From Roseomonas sp. (lineage in GTDB: Bacteria; Pseudomonadota; Alphaproteobacteria; Acetobacterales; Acetobacteraceae): DNA of 32,859 nt. The number at the start of each line of letters is the position of its first letter. Within the stretch, counting starts at the first letter, position 1. The position numbers and the translations under genes are program-made. The notes beneath the pieces are model-generated. The model was not told the origin of the DNA. It saw only the letters and a program-made list of their open reading frames with translations, and ran no database searches. Location: the NCBI GenBank assembly GCA_020250005.1, contig JADCES010000083.1:1-32859 (forward strand), read 5' to 3'. This document shows, piece after piece, positions 8,382 to 16,630 of the stretch.

Positions 8382-9431
8382 ACTGCTCCGGATTATACGC
8401 ATCAATTGCGCGACATGCTCGGGCGGCGTTGGCGGAATGATGCCGTGACCCAGATTGAAGATGAAAGGCCGACCGCGCATGGCAGCCAGTATGCTGCGTG
8501 CCTCGGCTTCCAAGGCGGCGCCGCCCGCGACCAGAGCCAGCGGATCGAGATTCCCTTGGAGCGGCATGGTGGCCGGCACTGCCTGGGCGGCCCAGCGCGG
8601 ATCCATGCTGGTATCCATGGCCACCGCATCCACTGCCGCGCGGCTAGCGTAATCGGGCAGCATTGGCCCAGCCAGGCGCGGGAAACCAATGATGGGGGTG
8701 GTGGGGCAGCGCTTGCGGACGGCACGCGCAATAGCGGCTGACGGTTCGATCACCCAACGGCGGAATTGGCTCGGCGGCAGCAGCCCCGCCCAAGTGTCGA
8801 ACAGCATCAGCGCTTCGGCGCCGGCTTCCACCTGGGCCACAAGATATTCGGTGGTAGCATCCTGCAGAATGCGGATCAGGCGGCCGAAGCTGGCAGGGTC
8901 GCTAAACGCCATGCCGCGCGTGGCAGCAAAATCCTTGCTGCCGCGGCCTTCCACCATGTAGCAAGCAACGGTGAAGGGTGAGCCAGCAAAGCCGATGAGG
9001 GCCGTTTTGGGGTGATCCTGATTGAGGCCCGCACGGGTCAGTCGCACGGTCTCAAAAATCGGTGCAGCTTTCGCGAGCAAGCCATCCAGATTGAGCCCGC
9101 TAATGCCCTCGGCGGAGCGGATGGGGTCGAGCAAAGGCCCCTCGCCCTCGGCAAAGCGTAACCCCTGCCCCAAGGCCCAGGGCACCATCAGGATATCGGA
9201 AAACAGGATGGCGGCATCCATGCCATAGCGCCGGATGGGTTGCAGCGTGACCTCAGCCGCCAGATCGGGCGTGGTGCAAAGCGAGATGAAATCGCCTGCC
9301 TTGGCGCGTGTCGCGCGGTATTCGGGCAAATACCGGCCGGCCTGACGCATCAGCCATACGGGGGGGGGCCAGACGGCCTCTCCGGTCAAGACGCGCAAAA
9401 AGGGTTTGGCCCGGCTGGGCTCGTTTTCCAT
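8379..9431 (-). CDS. hemE: Uroporphyrinogen decarboxylase
   Basis: Converts uroporphyrinogen III to coproporphyrinogen III in heme synthesis. The roughly 350-residue protein carries the signature PPPVWLMRQAGRYLPEY, DAAILFSDIL for the substrate pocket, GFAGSPFTVACYM, and a C-terminal NLGHGI segment. The start at 9431 was preferred over ATG 9437 because an AGGAT Shine-Dalgarno lies 7 bases from 9431 but abuts 9437. A run of nine C's encodes the three prolines. hemE flanks the replication origin in Caulobacter and Rickettsia, which agrees with the adjacent noncoding gap. Confidence 0.96.
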   Translation of the reverse strand: MENEPSRAKPFLRVLTGEAVWPPPVWLMRQAGRYLPEYRATRAKAGDFISLCTTPDLAAEVTLQPIRRYGMDAAILFSDILMVPWALGQGLRFAEGEGPLLDPIRSAEGISGLNLDGLLAKAAPIFETVRLTRAGLNQDHPKTALIGFAGSPFTVACYMVEGRGSKDFAATRGMAFSDPASFGRLIRILQDATTEYLVAQVEAGAEALMLFDTWAGLLPPSQFRRWVIEPSAAIARAVRKRCPTTPIIGFPRLAGPMLPDYASRAAVDAVAMDTSMDPRWAAQAVPATMPLQGNLDPLALVAGGAALEAEARSILAAMRGRPFIFNLGHGIIPPTPPEHVAQLMRIIRSS

Positions 9432-9455
9432 TTCCATATCCTGAACCTAAGCATT

Positions 9456-9468
9456 GAATCTAAGATTC
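9456..9468. repeat. 13-bp palindrome with two GANTC sites
   Basis: GAATCT-A-AGATTC is a perfect inverted repeat 25 bp upstream of the hemE start. Each arm contains a GANTC motif, the target of the CcrM methylase common in alphaproteobacteria. It may be a methylation-sensitive control element for hemE or the origin; the role is inferred. Confidence 0.6.
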
Positions 9469-9494
9469 TGAAAGATGAGGGTGATTGTAGTGCC

Positions 9495-9503
9495 TGTGGA
9501 TCA
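9495..9503 (-). promoter_or_regulatory. DnaA box, G-box type
   Basis: The minus strand reads TGATCCACA, one base from the consensus TTATCCACA and the same as the moderate-affinity G-boxes described in the Caulobacter origin. It lies in the hemE-ppsR gap. Confidence 0.65.
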
Positions 9504-9701
9504 TGGGGAGGCAAGCGCCGCCAATTCCATCCACAGATTTTTCCCCGGGTGGCTTTTGCCCTGATGGCTGCTGTGGTCGTGGAAGTTTGCGCTTTTGCCG
9601 GTTGTGGGGGAGGGGCCGGAAAAAGCATTCAGGCTTGCGTGATGGGGGTGTTTCATCCTCATTATGCGCCAGGGCGGGCTCAGTGGCGAAAACCACCCCC
9701 G

Positions 9702-9710
9702 TTATCCACA
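9702..9710 (+). promoter_or_regulatory. Perfect DnaA box
   Basis: TTATCCACA matches the DnaA consensus exactly, 23 bp before the ppsR start codon. It is followed by a GACTC (GANTC) motif at 9713-9717. Confidence 0.75.
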
Positions 9711-9733
9711 TCGACTCACGGAATTCTCCCGCC

Positions 9734-10624
9734 ATGGTTCACAGGCAAATCAATCTGCACCTGGTGTCGGATTCCACCGGGGAAACGCTGCAATCCATCG
9801 CCCGGGCCACGCTGGCGCGGTTTGATGATCATCATGTGGTGGATCACCGCTGGAGCCTGATCCGATCCCGCCTGCAATTGGACCGGGTGCTAGAGGGGAT
9901 CCAGCACGAACCAGGGCCAGTGCTCTATACGCTTGTGGATTCGAGCCTGCGGCATGTGCTGGAAGAAGCTTGCCAGCGCATGGGCGTAACCTGCCTATCG
10001 CCACTCGATCCGGTGATGGCGCTATTGCAGGAAGCGACAGGCGTGCGCGCCCGCGAAAAGCGCGCGGCACAGCATGTGATGGATGCGGATTACTTCCGCC
10101 GCATTGACGCGATGCATTACGTGCTGTCGCATGATGACGGCCAGGGGACGGTCGGCATCCGCAATGCCGATGTCGTGTTGGTCGGGGTTTCGCGTAGCAG
10201 CAAGACGCCAACCTGCTTTTATCTGGCCAATCGCGGCATCAAGGCAGCCAATGTGCCAATTGTGCCAGGGGCGACACTGCCTGAGATTCTGAATGATCCG
10301 CCCTGTCCGGTGGTGGGGCTTTATATCGAGGCCAATGCCCTGATTGATATCCGGCGCCACCGCCTGAAGATTATTGGCGGCCAGGGCGTTCGGCATGACA
10401 CGACAGAATACATTGACCCTGAGGCGGTGAAGGCGGAAATCATCGCGGCGCGCCGGCTTTGCACCGCTCAGGGCTGGCCCGTGATTGATGTGACCCGCCG
10501 CAGCATTGAAGAAACTGCTGCGACAGTGTTGCAATTGATGGAAGCCTGGCACGCCAGGCGGCGTGAGACCAAGCCGGCCCCGGCGCCTGAGGATCCCGCC
10601 GCAGGCGTGATCGGCAAGGTCTGA
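9734..10624 (+). CDS. ppsR: Pyruvate, phosphate dikinase regulatory protein (DUF299 kinase/phosphorylase)
   Basis: Bifunctional enzyme that inactivates PpdK by ADP-dependent phosphorylation of a Thr beside the catalytic His, and reactivates it by Pi-dependent dephosphorylation. The 296-residue protein begins [19 protein letters not shown], the family opening. It has the DUF299 P-loop [10 protein letters not shown] at residues 151-160, followed by [20 protein letters not shown] 9734 was chosen because homology begins there; the in-frame extension runs through the origin region. DUF299 proteins act on either PEP synthase or PPDK. Because ppdK lies in this window, PpdK is the likely target. This is the RP001 gene beside the Rickettsia/Caulobacter origin. 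Confidence 0.95.
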   Translation: MVHRQINLHLVSDSTGETLQSIARATLARFDDHHVVDHRWSLIRSRLQLDRVLEGIQHEPGPVLYTLVDSSLRHVLEEACQRMGVTCLSPLDPVMALLQEATGVRAREKRAAQHVMDADYFRRIDAMHYVLSHDDGQGTVGIRNADVVLVGVSRSSKTPTCFYLANRGIKAANVPIVPGATLPEILNDPPCPVVGLYIEANALIDIRRHRLKIIGGQGVRHDTTEYIDPEAVKAEIIAARRLCTAQGWPVIDVTRRSIEETAATVLQLMEAWHARRRETKPAPAPEDPAAGVIGKV

Positions 10625-10626
10625 GC

Positions 10627-11409
10627 GTGACTTTTCAAAATGCCCCGGATGTCACTGTCCTGGAACGCGCCTGTCTGACTGCAGTACCGGCGCAGCGCGT
10701 AGCCTATGATGGGGGTTTCGTGGTGCGGAGTTTCCTGGGTGGCACCGGGCGCGCCAATGCCGCGAGCTCACTTCTTGCCAGTGTTGATCCTGACCTTGAG
10801 GCGCGCATTGACCGCATAGAGGCACGCTACGCTGCGCAAGGGCTTCCGGTGCGCTTCCGCTCAACACCACTCGATCCACCAGGGCTTGCGGCTTCGCTTA
10901 CTGGCCGGGGTTACGTGAGCAAGGACGAGACCGTCATTTTCCTGGCGCCGATTGCCGGTATTGCACGTGCTGATACGGCAGCACGCCTTTTATCAGAACC
11001 TGATGCCGATTGGATGGCGGTGACGGCGACGGCCGAGCATCAAGTGCCGGCCCGGCGTACGGAGAAGGTGCGCGCCGTTGAGATGATGCTGGTCCCGGCA
11101 GCTTGGGTCCTCCTTTATGAGGCTGCGACGCCAGTGGCGTGCATTTCTGTTGTCAGCGATGGAAAGCTTGCTGGGTTTTTCGATCTGGCGGTGGTGCCGG
11201 AGAGGCGTCGTCTAGGCTTGGGGTCGCGCATCACGCGTGCCGCGGCGCATTGGGCCATTGCCCAAGGGGCGGAATGGTTATGGGCGCAGGTCGCTTCCAA
11301 TAATGGGGCATCCTGCGCCGCGCAGCGAAGCCTCGGCATGCGGGAGGCTTATCGCTATGTCTATTATGTCCGTCCGCAGGATAAACTGGCGGCGTTACAT
11401 GTCGGGTAG
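10627..11409 (+). CDS. GNAT-family N-acetyltransferase
   Basis: A 260-residue protein with a recognisable C-terminal GNAT domain. The acetyl-CoA pyrophosphate loop is VVPERRRLGLGSRITRAA (R/Q-x-x-G-x-G), preceded by a GFFDLAV strand and followed by QVASNNGASCAAQRSLGM and YRYVYYVRP. The N-terminal about 130 residues are less typical and may be a second degenerate GNAT domain. The acetyl acceptor is unknown. GTG start 10627 is supported by an AAGGT Shine-Dalgarno 6-7 bases upstream, inside the end of ppsR; the gap to ppsR is 2 bp, suggesting one transcript. It occupies the place where maf commonly follows ppsR. Confidence 0.82.
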   Translation: MTFQNAPDVTVLERACLTAVPAQRVAYDGGFVVRSFLGGTGRANAASSLLASVDPDLEARIDRIEARYAAQGLPVRFRSTPLDPPGLAASLTGRGYVSKDETVIFLAPIAGIARADTAARLLSEPDADWMAVTATAEHQVPARRTEKVRAVEMMLVPAAWVLLYEAATPVACISVVSDGKLAGFFDLAVVPERRRLGLGSRITRAAAHWAIAQGAEWLWAQVASNNGASCAAQRSLGMREAYRYVYYVRPQDKLAALHVG

Positions 11410-11412
11410 AGA

Positions 11413-11440
11413 TGGGCTTCAGCTGCGGGTCTGAAGCCTA
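11413..11440. terminator. Hairpin between convergent genes
   Basis: GGCTTCAG (11415-11422) pairs with CTGAAGCC (11431-11438) around an 8-base loop, extended by a G-T and a T-A pair to 11413-11440. It lies in the 40-bp gap between the convergent GNAT and quinone oxidoreductase genes, so a bidirectional terminator role is likely. There is no strong U-tract. Confidence 0.6.
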
Positions 11441-11449
11441 GGATAAACA

Positions 11450-12436
11450 TTACGGAATAAGAACGGTGCTGCCCGTGGTCTTGCGTGCTTCCAGCGCGAT
11501 ATGGGCAGAGGCAGCGTCTTTCAGGGCGTAGCTTTGGTTGACGCGAATCTTGACAGCGCCTGAGGCCACAACCTCAAACAAATCATTGGCGCGCGCCACA
11601 AGATCCTCGCGCTGCGCCGTATAGGTCGCGAGCGTGGGCCGTGTGACATAGAGCGACCCCTTGGCCGCCAGAATGCCCAAATCCGGAATGGCAACGGGGC
11701 CGGACGCATTGCCGTAGGAAATCATCAGCCCGTAGGGTGCCAGGCAATCGAGCGAGGTAAGGAAGCTGTCCTTGCCGACACTGTCATAAACAACCGGCAG
11801 CATCGCGCCCTTGGTGATGTCTTTCACGCGGGCGGGAATGTCATCGCTGGTGAGCAATGCATGGTCCACGCCATGCTGTCTCACGAGGGCGGCTTTCTCC
11901 GGCGTGCTGACCACACCAATAACCGTGCAACCAAGATGCTTTGCCCATTGGCTGAGGATAAGGCCGACACCGCCGGCCGCCGCATGGATCAGAACAGTCT
12001 GGCCCGCCTTGGCAGGGTAGCATTTTTTGATGAGGAAGGCTGCGGTCATGCCTTGCAGCATCATCGCCGCCCCTTGTTCGAAGCTGATCGCATCCGGCAT
12101 TTTCACCAGACGATCGGCCTTGATGGTGCGCGCTTGGGTATAGGCGCCAATCGGGCCAGTGGCGTAAGCGACTCGGTCGCCCACCTTCACTTCCGTCACA
12201 CCTTCACCAATGGCTTCCACAATGCCTGATGCTTCCATGCCGATAATGGCCGGCATGCTGGGCGCCTTATAGAGGCCAGTGCGGAAATAGACATCGATGT
12301 AATTCAGGCCGACCGCCTTGTGCCGCACCAAGGCTTCGCCCGGCTTGGGGGAGGGAAGCGGCACTTCTTCCCAAACCATTTTCTCCGGACCGCCGGTTTC
12401 GTGGATGCGGATAGCGTGATTCATGGGGGTATCCAT
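11450..12436 (-). CDS. qor: Quinone oxidoreductase (NADPH), zeta-crystallin-like MDR family
   Basis: NADPH-dependent oxidoreductase of the medium-chain dehydrogenase superfamily without zinc. It has the opening NHAIRIHETGGPEKM, a GroES-like N-terminal domain (NYIDVYFRTGLY; GMEASGIVEAIGEGV), and the nucleotide loop HAAAGGVGLILSQWAK of the Rossmann fold. The zinc-binding cysteines of alcohol dehydrogenases are absent, as in QOR. Length is about 325. Starts at 12436 (overlapping the ogt stop in TGATG) or 12424 (MNHAIRI, closer to family N-termini) are both possible. It follows ogt in one leftward unit. The physiological substrate is not determinable. Confidence 0.9.
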   Translation of the reverse strand: MDTPMNHAIRIHETGGPEKMVWEEVPLPSPKPGEALVRHKAVGLNYIDVYFRTGLYKAPSMPAIIGMEASGIVEAIGEGVTEVKVGDRVAYATGPIGAYTQARTIKADRLVKMPDAISFEQGAAMMLQGMTAAFLIKKCYPAKAGQTVLIHAAAGGVGLILSQWAKHLGCTVIGVVSTPEKAALVRQHGVDHALLTSDDIPARVKDITKGAMLPVVYDSVGKDSFLTSLDCLAPYGLMISYGNASGPVAIPDLGILAAKGSLYVTRPTLATYTAQREDLVARANDLFEVVASGAVKIRVNQSYALKDAASAHIALEARKTTGSTVLIP

Positions 12437-12924
12437 CAAGGGCGCTTTCGGGGCGCCGGAAGGTTGAGGGGGAGTTGAAGGGCTCGGCTTTCAAGGTTCA
12501 AAAGGTGCTGCTTTGTAGCCGGTCCATCGCCACCGGAATAGCCGCCAAGCGACCCATCTGCTGCGACAACGCGATGGCAGGGAATAATGATGGGGATGGG
12601 GTTGGCGCCATTGGCCTGACCGACAGCGCGGGGGGCTGAGCCAATGGTGCGGGCGATATCGGCATAGCTTCGGGTTTCGCCTGGCGGTATGGCACAAAGC
12701 GCAGCCCAGACGCGTTTCTGAAAATCGGAGCCATGCGGTGCCAAGGGCAAATCGAAGGTCAGGCGCGTGCCATCAAAATACGACTGCAATTGATCCCTGG
12801 CGCGGCGAAGCAGGGGGGTTTCTTGCTGATCCCGCCCGCGACCCCAATCAAGCGCGACAATAGCGCCATCCTCTTCCGAGATGGTGAGGTCGCCAAAATT
12901 CGTCAGGAGAGAAAGTTGCGGCAT
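12436..12924 (-). CDS. ogt: Methylated-DNA--protein-cysteine methyltransferase
   Basis: Suicide DNA-repair protein that transfers an alkyl group from O6-alkylguanine to its own cysteine. The active-site motif IPCHRVV is present with Cys at about residue 116. It is preceded by SDFQKRVWAALCAIPPGETRSYADIA and the RAVGQANGANP helix-turn-helix DNA-binding segment. Start 12924 (MPQLSLLTNFGDLTIS) matches the family N-terminus, giving 162 residues; an in-frame ATG at 12945 would add seven. The stop overlaps the downstream qor start. It is divergent from the ferredoxin gene at 13004. Confidence 0.93.
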   Translation of the reverse strand: MPQLSLLTNFGDLTISEEDGAIVALDWGRGRDQQETPLLRRARDQLQSYFDGTRLTFDLPLAPHGSDFQKRVWAALCAIPPGETRSYADIARTIGSAPRAVGQANGANPIPIIIPCHRVVAADGSLGGYSGGDGPATKQHLLNLESRALQLPLNLPAPRKRP

Positions 12925-13003
12925 GACGCGGGGGCGAAGTGGCATTATGGCTGGGCAGCGTCAAGCGGTGGCGTCTTGGACGAAGCAGGAGAGGGGAAAG
13001 CCA

Positions 13004-13381
13004 GTGGGTGAATCGAAAACCGAGGCGCAAGGGGTAGTGGACCCACCGCTCTATTTCCAGGCGCATGTGTTTGTGTGCTGCAATCGGCGTCCTTATGGCC
13101 ATAAGCGGGGTTCCTGTGCGGCGCGCGGCAGCGAAAGCTTGCGGGACTACATGAAGGCGCGCGCGAAGGAGCTTGGGCTGGCCGGGGTGCGGGTGAATAT
13201 GGCCGGCTGTCTGGACCGCTGCGAATTCGGGCCAACTATAGTGATATACCCCGAGGGCATTTGGTACAAAATAGAAACGAAATCTGATATTGATGAGGTT
13301 TTGGAAACACATCTGCGACAAAAGGGTCGTGTCGCACGCCTGATGCTGACAGAGCGCGATGTGCCGCCAGGGAAGGGTTGA
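13004..13381 (+). CDS. Thioredoxin-like [2Fe-2S] ferredoxin family protein
   Basis: A 125-residue protein with the cysteine layout of the Shethna-type thioredoxin-fold ferredoxins: FVCCNRRPYGHKRGSCAARG followed by GCLDRCEFGPTIVIYPEG. These cysteines would bind a [2Fe-2S] cluster for electron transfer; the redox partner is unknown. GTG 13004 was chosen because GGAGAGGGG lies 7-15 bases upstream and homology begins soon after; the frame is open to 12881, but that stretch overlaps the divergent ogt start. It ends 12 bp before parS site 1 and 36 bp before mnmE. Confidence 0.85.
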   Translation: MGESKTEAQGVVDPPLYFQAHVFVCCNRRPYGHKRGSCAARGSESLRDYMKARAKELGLAGVRVNMAGCLDRCEFGPTIVIYPEGIWYKIETKSDIDEVLETHLRQKGRVARLMLTERDVPPGKG

Positions 13382-13392
13382 GGGCGAGCGAG

Positions 13393-13408
13393 TGTTTCAC
13401 GTGAAACG
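13393..13408. promoter_or_regulatory. parS: parS centromere site 1
   Basis: TGTTTCACGTGAAACG matches the universal parS palindrome TGTTTCACGTGAAACA in 15 of 16 bases. It sits between the ferredoxin gene and mnmE, about 3.7 kb from the predicted oriC. ParB, encoded at 18010, would load here. The next bases (GAGG) form the mnmE Shine-Dalgarno. Confidence 0.93.
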
Positions 13409-13417
13409 AGGCAGCAG

Positions 13418-14734
13418 GTGAGCGCAGCCAACACGATTTACGCATTGGCAAGTGGTGCGGCCGCCGGTGCGGTTGCCGTGCTCCGGCTATCGGGACCGGG
13501 TTCTGCTGAAGCCCTGCGGCGTTTGGCTGGAGGTCTGCCACAGCCGCGCCATGCCAGCCTGCGACGATTGCGTGCGGCTGACGGCGAAACCTTGGATCAT
13601 GCTTTGGTGTTGTGGTTTCCGGGTCCGGCTTCCTACACCGGCGAGGATGCGGCGGAGCTCCATTTGCATGGGGGACGCAGCGTTATCGCCGGGGTGATGG
13701 AAGCGCTGGCTGCGGCGGGGTTGCGTCTGGCAGAGCCAGGCGAATTCACCCGGCGTGCGTTTCTGCACGGCAAATTGGACCTGACCGCCGCCGAGGGCAT
13801 TGCCGACCTGATTGCCGCCGAGACTGCGGCGCAGCGGCGCCAGGCGCTGCATCAGGCCGGCGGGGGCTTGGCCGAGCTTTACGGCGGCTGGGCCGAGAAT
13901 TTGGCACGGCTATTGGCGCATCAGGAGGCCGCAATTGAATTCGCCGAGGATGGCTTGCCGACAGATCTAGACGCCAAGGCCCACGCCGGGGCGGGCGAGT
14001 TGCGTGCGGAAATCGAGGCGCATTTGGCAGATGCGCGGCGCGGTGAATTGCTGCGTGAGGGTTTGGTCTTCGCCATCATCGGCGCGCCAAATGCAGGAAA
14101 ATCATCGCTTCTCAACGCCTTGATCGGCAGGGAGGCAGCCATCGTCTCTGCCAGGGCGGGGACGACGCGGGATATTGTGGAAGCGCGACTTGATTTGGCC
14201 GGCGTACCGGTGACCCTTTCCGATACGGCGGGGCTGAGAGAGGCGGGCGATGAGATTGAGGCCGAGGGGATCAAGCGCGCCGAGCGCCGCGCGCAGGAGG
14301 CGCAGCTTGTAATCACGGTATTCGCTGCCGATCAGCCACCTGATGCCGAAACGCTGCGCTGGGTAGGCCCGGGTAGTTTGGTACTGGTCAATAAATGCGA
14401 CCTTGGGTCTGGGCCAGCTGCGATCGGCGGGCTTCCAGCCATGGCCGTCTCGGCCCGCGAAGGTACAGGGCTCGATGCCCTACGCGACCACCTGGCCAAG
14501 GAGGCACTCCGCCTGACTGGCGCCGGACAAGGTAATCAGCTGACCCGTCCGCGACATCGTGCGGCCCTCATGGAGGCTGCGGCTCTCTTGAGAGATGCGG
14601 AGAGCGCTGCTCTTGCTGAACTGACGGCGGAGGCGCTGCGCGCCGCGTTATTCGCGCTTGGCCGCCTCACGGGGCGGGTCGGTGTCGAGGAAATTCTCGA
14701 TATCGTGTTCCGGGACTTCTGCATCGGGAAGTAA
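13418..14734 (+). CDS. mnmE: tRNA uridine-5-carboxymethylaminomethyl modification GTPase
   Basis: With MnmG, installs the (carboxymethyl)aminomethyl group on wobble U34 of several tRNAs. The 438-residue protein has the N-terminal tetrahydrofolate-binding domain opening DTIYA-like NTIYALASG, then a GTPase domain inserted in the helical domain. G1 is GAPNAGKS (222-229), G2 GTTRDI (248-253), G3 DTAGL (269-273) and G4 NKCD. The C-terminal FCIGK supplies the conserved Cys (435). GTG 13418 is preceded by GAGG just after parS site 1. It is first in the mnmE-mnmG-rsmG-parA-parB series. Confidence 0.97.
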   Translation: MSAANTIYALASGAAAGAVAVLRLSGPGSAEALRRLAGGLPQPRHASLRRLRAADGETLDHALVLWFPGPASYTGEDAAELHLHGGRSVIAGVMEALAAAGLRLAEPGEFTRRAFLHGKLDLTAAEGIADLIAAETAAQRRQALHQAGGGLAELYGGWAENLARLLAHQEAAIEFAEDGLPTDLDAKAHAGAGELRAEIEAHLADARRGELLREGLVFAIIGAPNAGKSSLLNALIGREAAIVSARAGTTRDIVEARLDLAGVPVTLSDTAGLREAGDEIEAEGIKRAERRAQEAQLVITVFAADQPPDAETLRWVGPGSLVLVNKCDLGSGPAAIGGLPAMAVSAREGTGLDALRDHLAKEALRLTGAGQGNQLTRPRHRAALMEAAALLRDAESAALAELTAEALRAALFALGRLTGRVGVEEILDIVFRDFCIGK

Positions 14735-14752
14735 TGCTGATATAGGCGGCGC

Positions 14753-16630
14753 ATGACGAGCGCGGATTTGACCTTTGATGTGGTGGTAGTGGGTGGCGGC
14801 CATGCCGGCTGCGAGGCCGCGGCGGCCGCGGCGCGCTTTGGCGCGCGCACCCTGCTTCTTACCCATAAGATTGAAACCATTGGCGAAATGTCCTGTAACC
14901 CGGCCATTGGCGGGGTCGGGAAGGGGCATCTGGTTCGCGAAATTGACGCCCTGGATGGGATTATGGCGCGCGCGGCGGATGCGGCAGCCATTCACGTCAA
15001 GATGCTCAATCTGTCGAAGGGGCCAGCGGTGCGCGGGCCGCGCGCCCAGGCGGACCGCCGGCTTTATCGCGAAGCTGTGCAGGCGCTGCTCCGCGCCCAG
15101 CCAAATCTCACCATCATGGCCGGCGGTGCGGAGGGGCTGGAGCTTGACCAGGCAGGTGCGCTTGCCGCGATCATCACCGCTGATGGCCAGCGTATACGGT
15201 GCGGGGCGGCGATCATCACCACCGGCACATTCCTGCGCGGCGAAATCCATATCGGCGAAAAGCGCTTTCCAGCCGGCCGAGTGGGAGACGCACCGGCGCT
15301 TGGCTTGGCGCTCGCTTTTGAGCGCTTGGGATTGCCGCTCGCCCGCCTCAAAACCGGCACGCCGCCTAGGCTGGATGGTCGCACCATTGACTGGGCAGAT
15401 TTGGAAGCCCAGCCGGGGGATGATCCGCCCGAGCCACTTTCCTGGATGACCGAGCGCATCACCAACCGCCAGGTGACCTGCGGCATTACGGCGACGACGG
15501 CTGAGACTCACGCCATCATTCGCGAAAATCTCCAATCAAGTGCCGTCTATGGTGGCCGTATTCAGGGTGTTGGGCCGCGCTATTGCCCTTCCATAGAAGA
15601 CAAGGTGGTGCGGTTTGCCGAACGCGACAGGCACCAGATTTTCCTGGAACCTGAAGGGCTTGATGACCCGACAGTCTATCCAAACGGGATTTCCACCAGC
15701 TTGTCAGAAACGGTACAGGAACAGGTGGTGGCCTCCATCCCTGGGCTCGCCAGAGCCCGAATCCTACGCCCGGGCTATGCCATTGAGTATGATCATATCG
15801 ACCCACGCGCCCTCACTCCGATGCTGGAATTGCGCCAGGTACCGCGCCTATTCCTGGCCGGGCAGATCAATGGCACGACGGGGTATGAGGAAGCGGGTGC
15901 CCAAGGGCTGATAGCCGGGATCAATGCTGCCCGCCGCGCTTCAGGCGGCATTCCCGATGCAAGCTTCACGCGGAGTGAAGCCTATATCGGGGTTCTGGTG
16001 GATGATTTGACGCTGCAAGGCGTTTCCGAACCCTATCGTATGCTGACCGCGCGCGCGGAGCATCGCCTTTCGCTTCGGGCCGATAATGCGGGGCTCAGGC
16101 TTACGGAGCGCGGCATAGCATGGGGCTGCGTGGGTGCAGAACGTGCTGCGCGGCATCGCGCCTTTGCCGCGACAGTTCACGATGCCCTGGCGCGCGCCAT
16201 TGCCGATGGCGCGACGCCTGCCGCCCTTTCCCTTCTGGGTATCGCCGTGAACCAGGATGGCCGACGGCGCTCAGTGCTTGAGGTACTCGCCTTACCAGGG
16301 GTGGCGATAGGGAAGGTGGAAGCAGCCTTCCCTTGGTTGCGCGAAGTTGCCCCTGCCATCCGCATACAATTGGAGGCGGAAGCGCTCTACGCCCCTTATC
16401 TGCGCCGCCAGGAGGCCGAGCGGCGCCTTCTGGAGCGCGAAGAAAAGGCGGCAATCGCCGCGTCGCTTGATTTTGACGCTGTTGATGGCCTTTCGGCCGA
16501 AATGCGCCAACGCTTGAAGGCGGCGCGCCCCGCCACCCTTGGCGCTGCCGGCCGCGTTCAGGGCGTCACCCCCGCTGCCCTTGCGGCGCTTGCGGTGCAT
16601 CTGCGGCGCGACGCTCAACGTTTCACGTGA
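14753..16630 (+). CDS. mnmG: tRNA uridine-5-carboxymethylaminomethyl modification enzyme, FAD subunit
   Basis: FAD- and NADH-dependent partner of MnmE (formerly GidA). The 625-residue protein has the FAD Rossmann motif [12 protein letters not shown] near the N-terminus. It also has the family signature blocks [50 protein letters not shown] and [17 protein letters not shown]. Length fits. It starts 18 bp after mnmE. Its last codons and stop (16628-16630) lie inside parS site 2, and GTGA overlaps the rsmG start. Confidence 0.97.
   Translation: MTSADLTFDVVVVGGGHAGCEAAAAAARFGARTLLLTHKIETIGEMSCNPAIGGVGKGHLVREIDALDGIMARAADAAAIHVKMLNLSKGPAVRGPRAQADRRLYREAVQALLRAQPNLTIMAGGAEGLELDQAGALAAIITADGQRIRCGAAIITTGTFLRGEIHIGEKRFPAGRVGDAPALGLALAFERLGLPLARLKTGTPPRLDGRTIDWADLEAQPGDDPPEPLSWMTERITNRQVTCGITATTAETHAIIRENLQSSAVYGGRIQGVGPRYCPSIEDKVVRFAERDRHQIFLEPEGLDDPTVYPNGISTSLSETVQEQVVASIPGLARARILRPGYAIEYDHIDPRALTPMLELRQVPRLFLAGQINGTTGYEEAGAQGLIAGINAARRASGGIPDASFTRSEAYIGVLVDDLTLQGVSEPYRMLTARAEHRLSLRADNAGLRLTERGIAWGCVGAERAARHRAFAATVHDALARAIADGATPAALSLLGIAVNQDGRRRSVLEVLALPGVAIGKVEAAFPWLREVAPAIRIQLEAEALYAPYLRRQEAERRLLEREEKAAIAASLDFDAVDGLSAEMRQRLKAARPATLGAAGRVQGVTPAALAALAVHLRRDAQRFT

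Larger units (their letters stand above)
9432..9733. other. oriC: Predicted chromosomal origin of replication (oriC)
   Basis: This gap separates divergent hemE and ppsR, the position of the experimentally known Caulobacter origin and the predicted Rickettsia one. Seen here: a perfect DnaA box at 9702-9710, a one-mismatch box equal to the Caulobacter G-box on the minus strand at 9495-9503, and a weaker CCATCCACA at 9527-9535. A comparatively A+T-rich stretch lies near 9440-9480. GANTC motifs occur at 9456-9460, 9464-9468 and 9713-9717. parS sites and parAB lie 3.7-9 kb away, as expected for an origin domain. No perfect CtrA site (TTAA-N7-TTAA) was seen. The reading frame of ppsR happens to be open back to 9503, but family homology begins at 9734. 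Confidence 0.75.

Noticed and set aside
9503-9733. N-terminal extension of PpsR by 77 residues
   Set aside because: Family homology starts at 9734; the extension is Cys/Gly/Arg-rich and covers the DnaA boxes.
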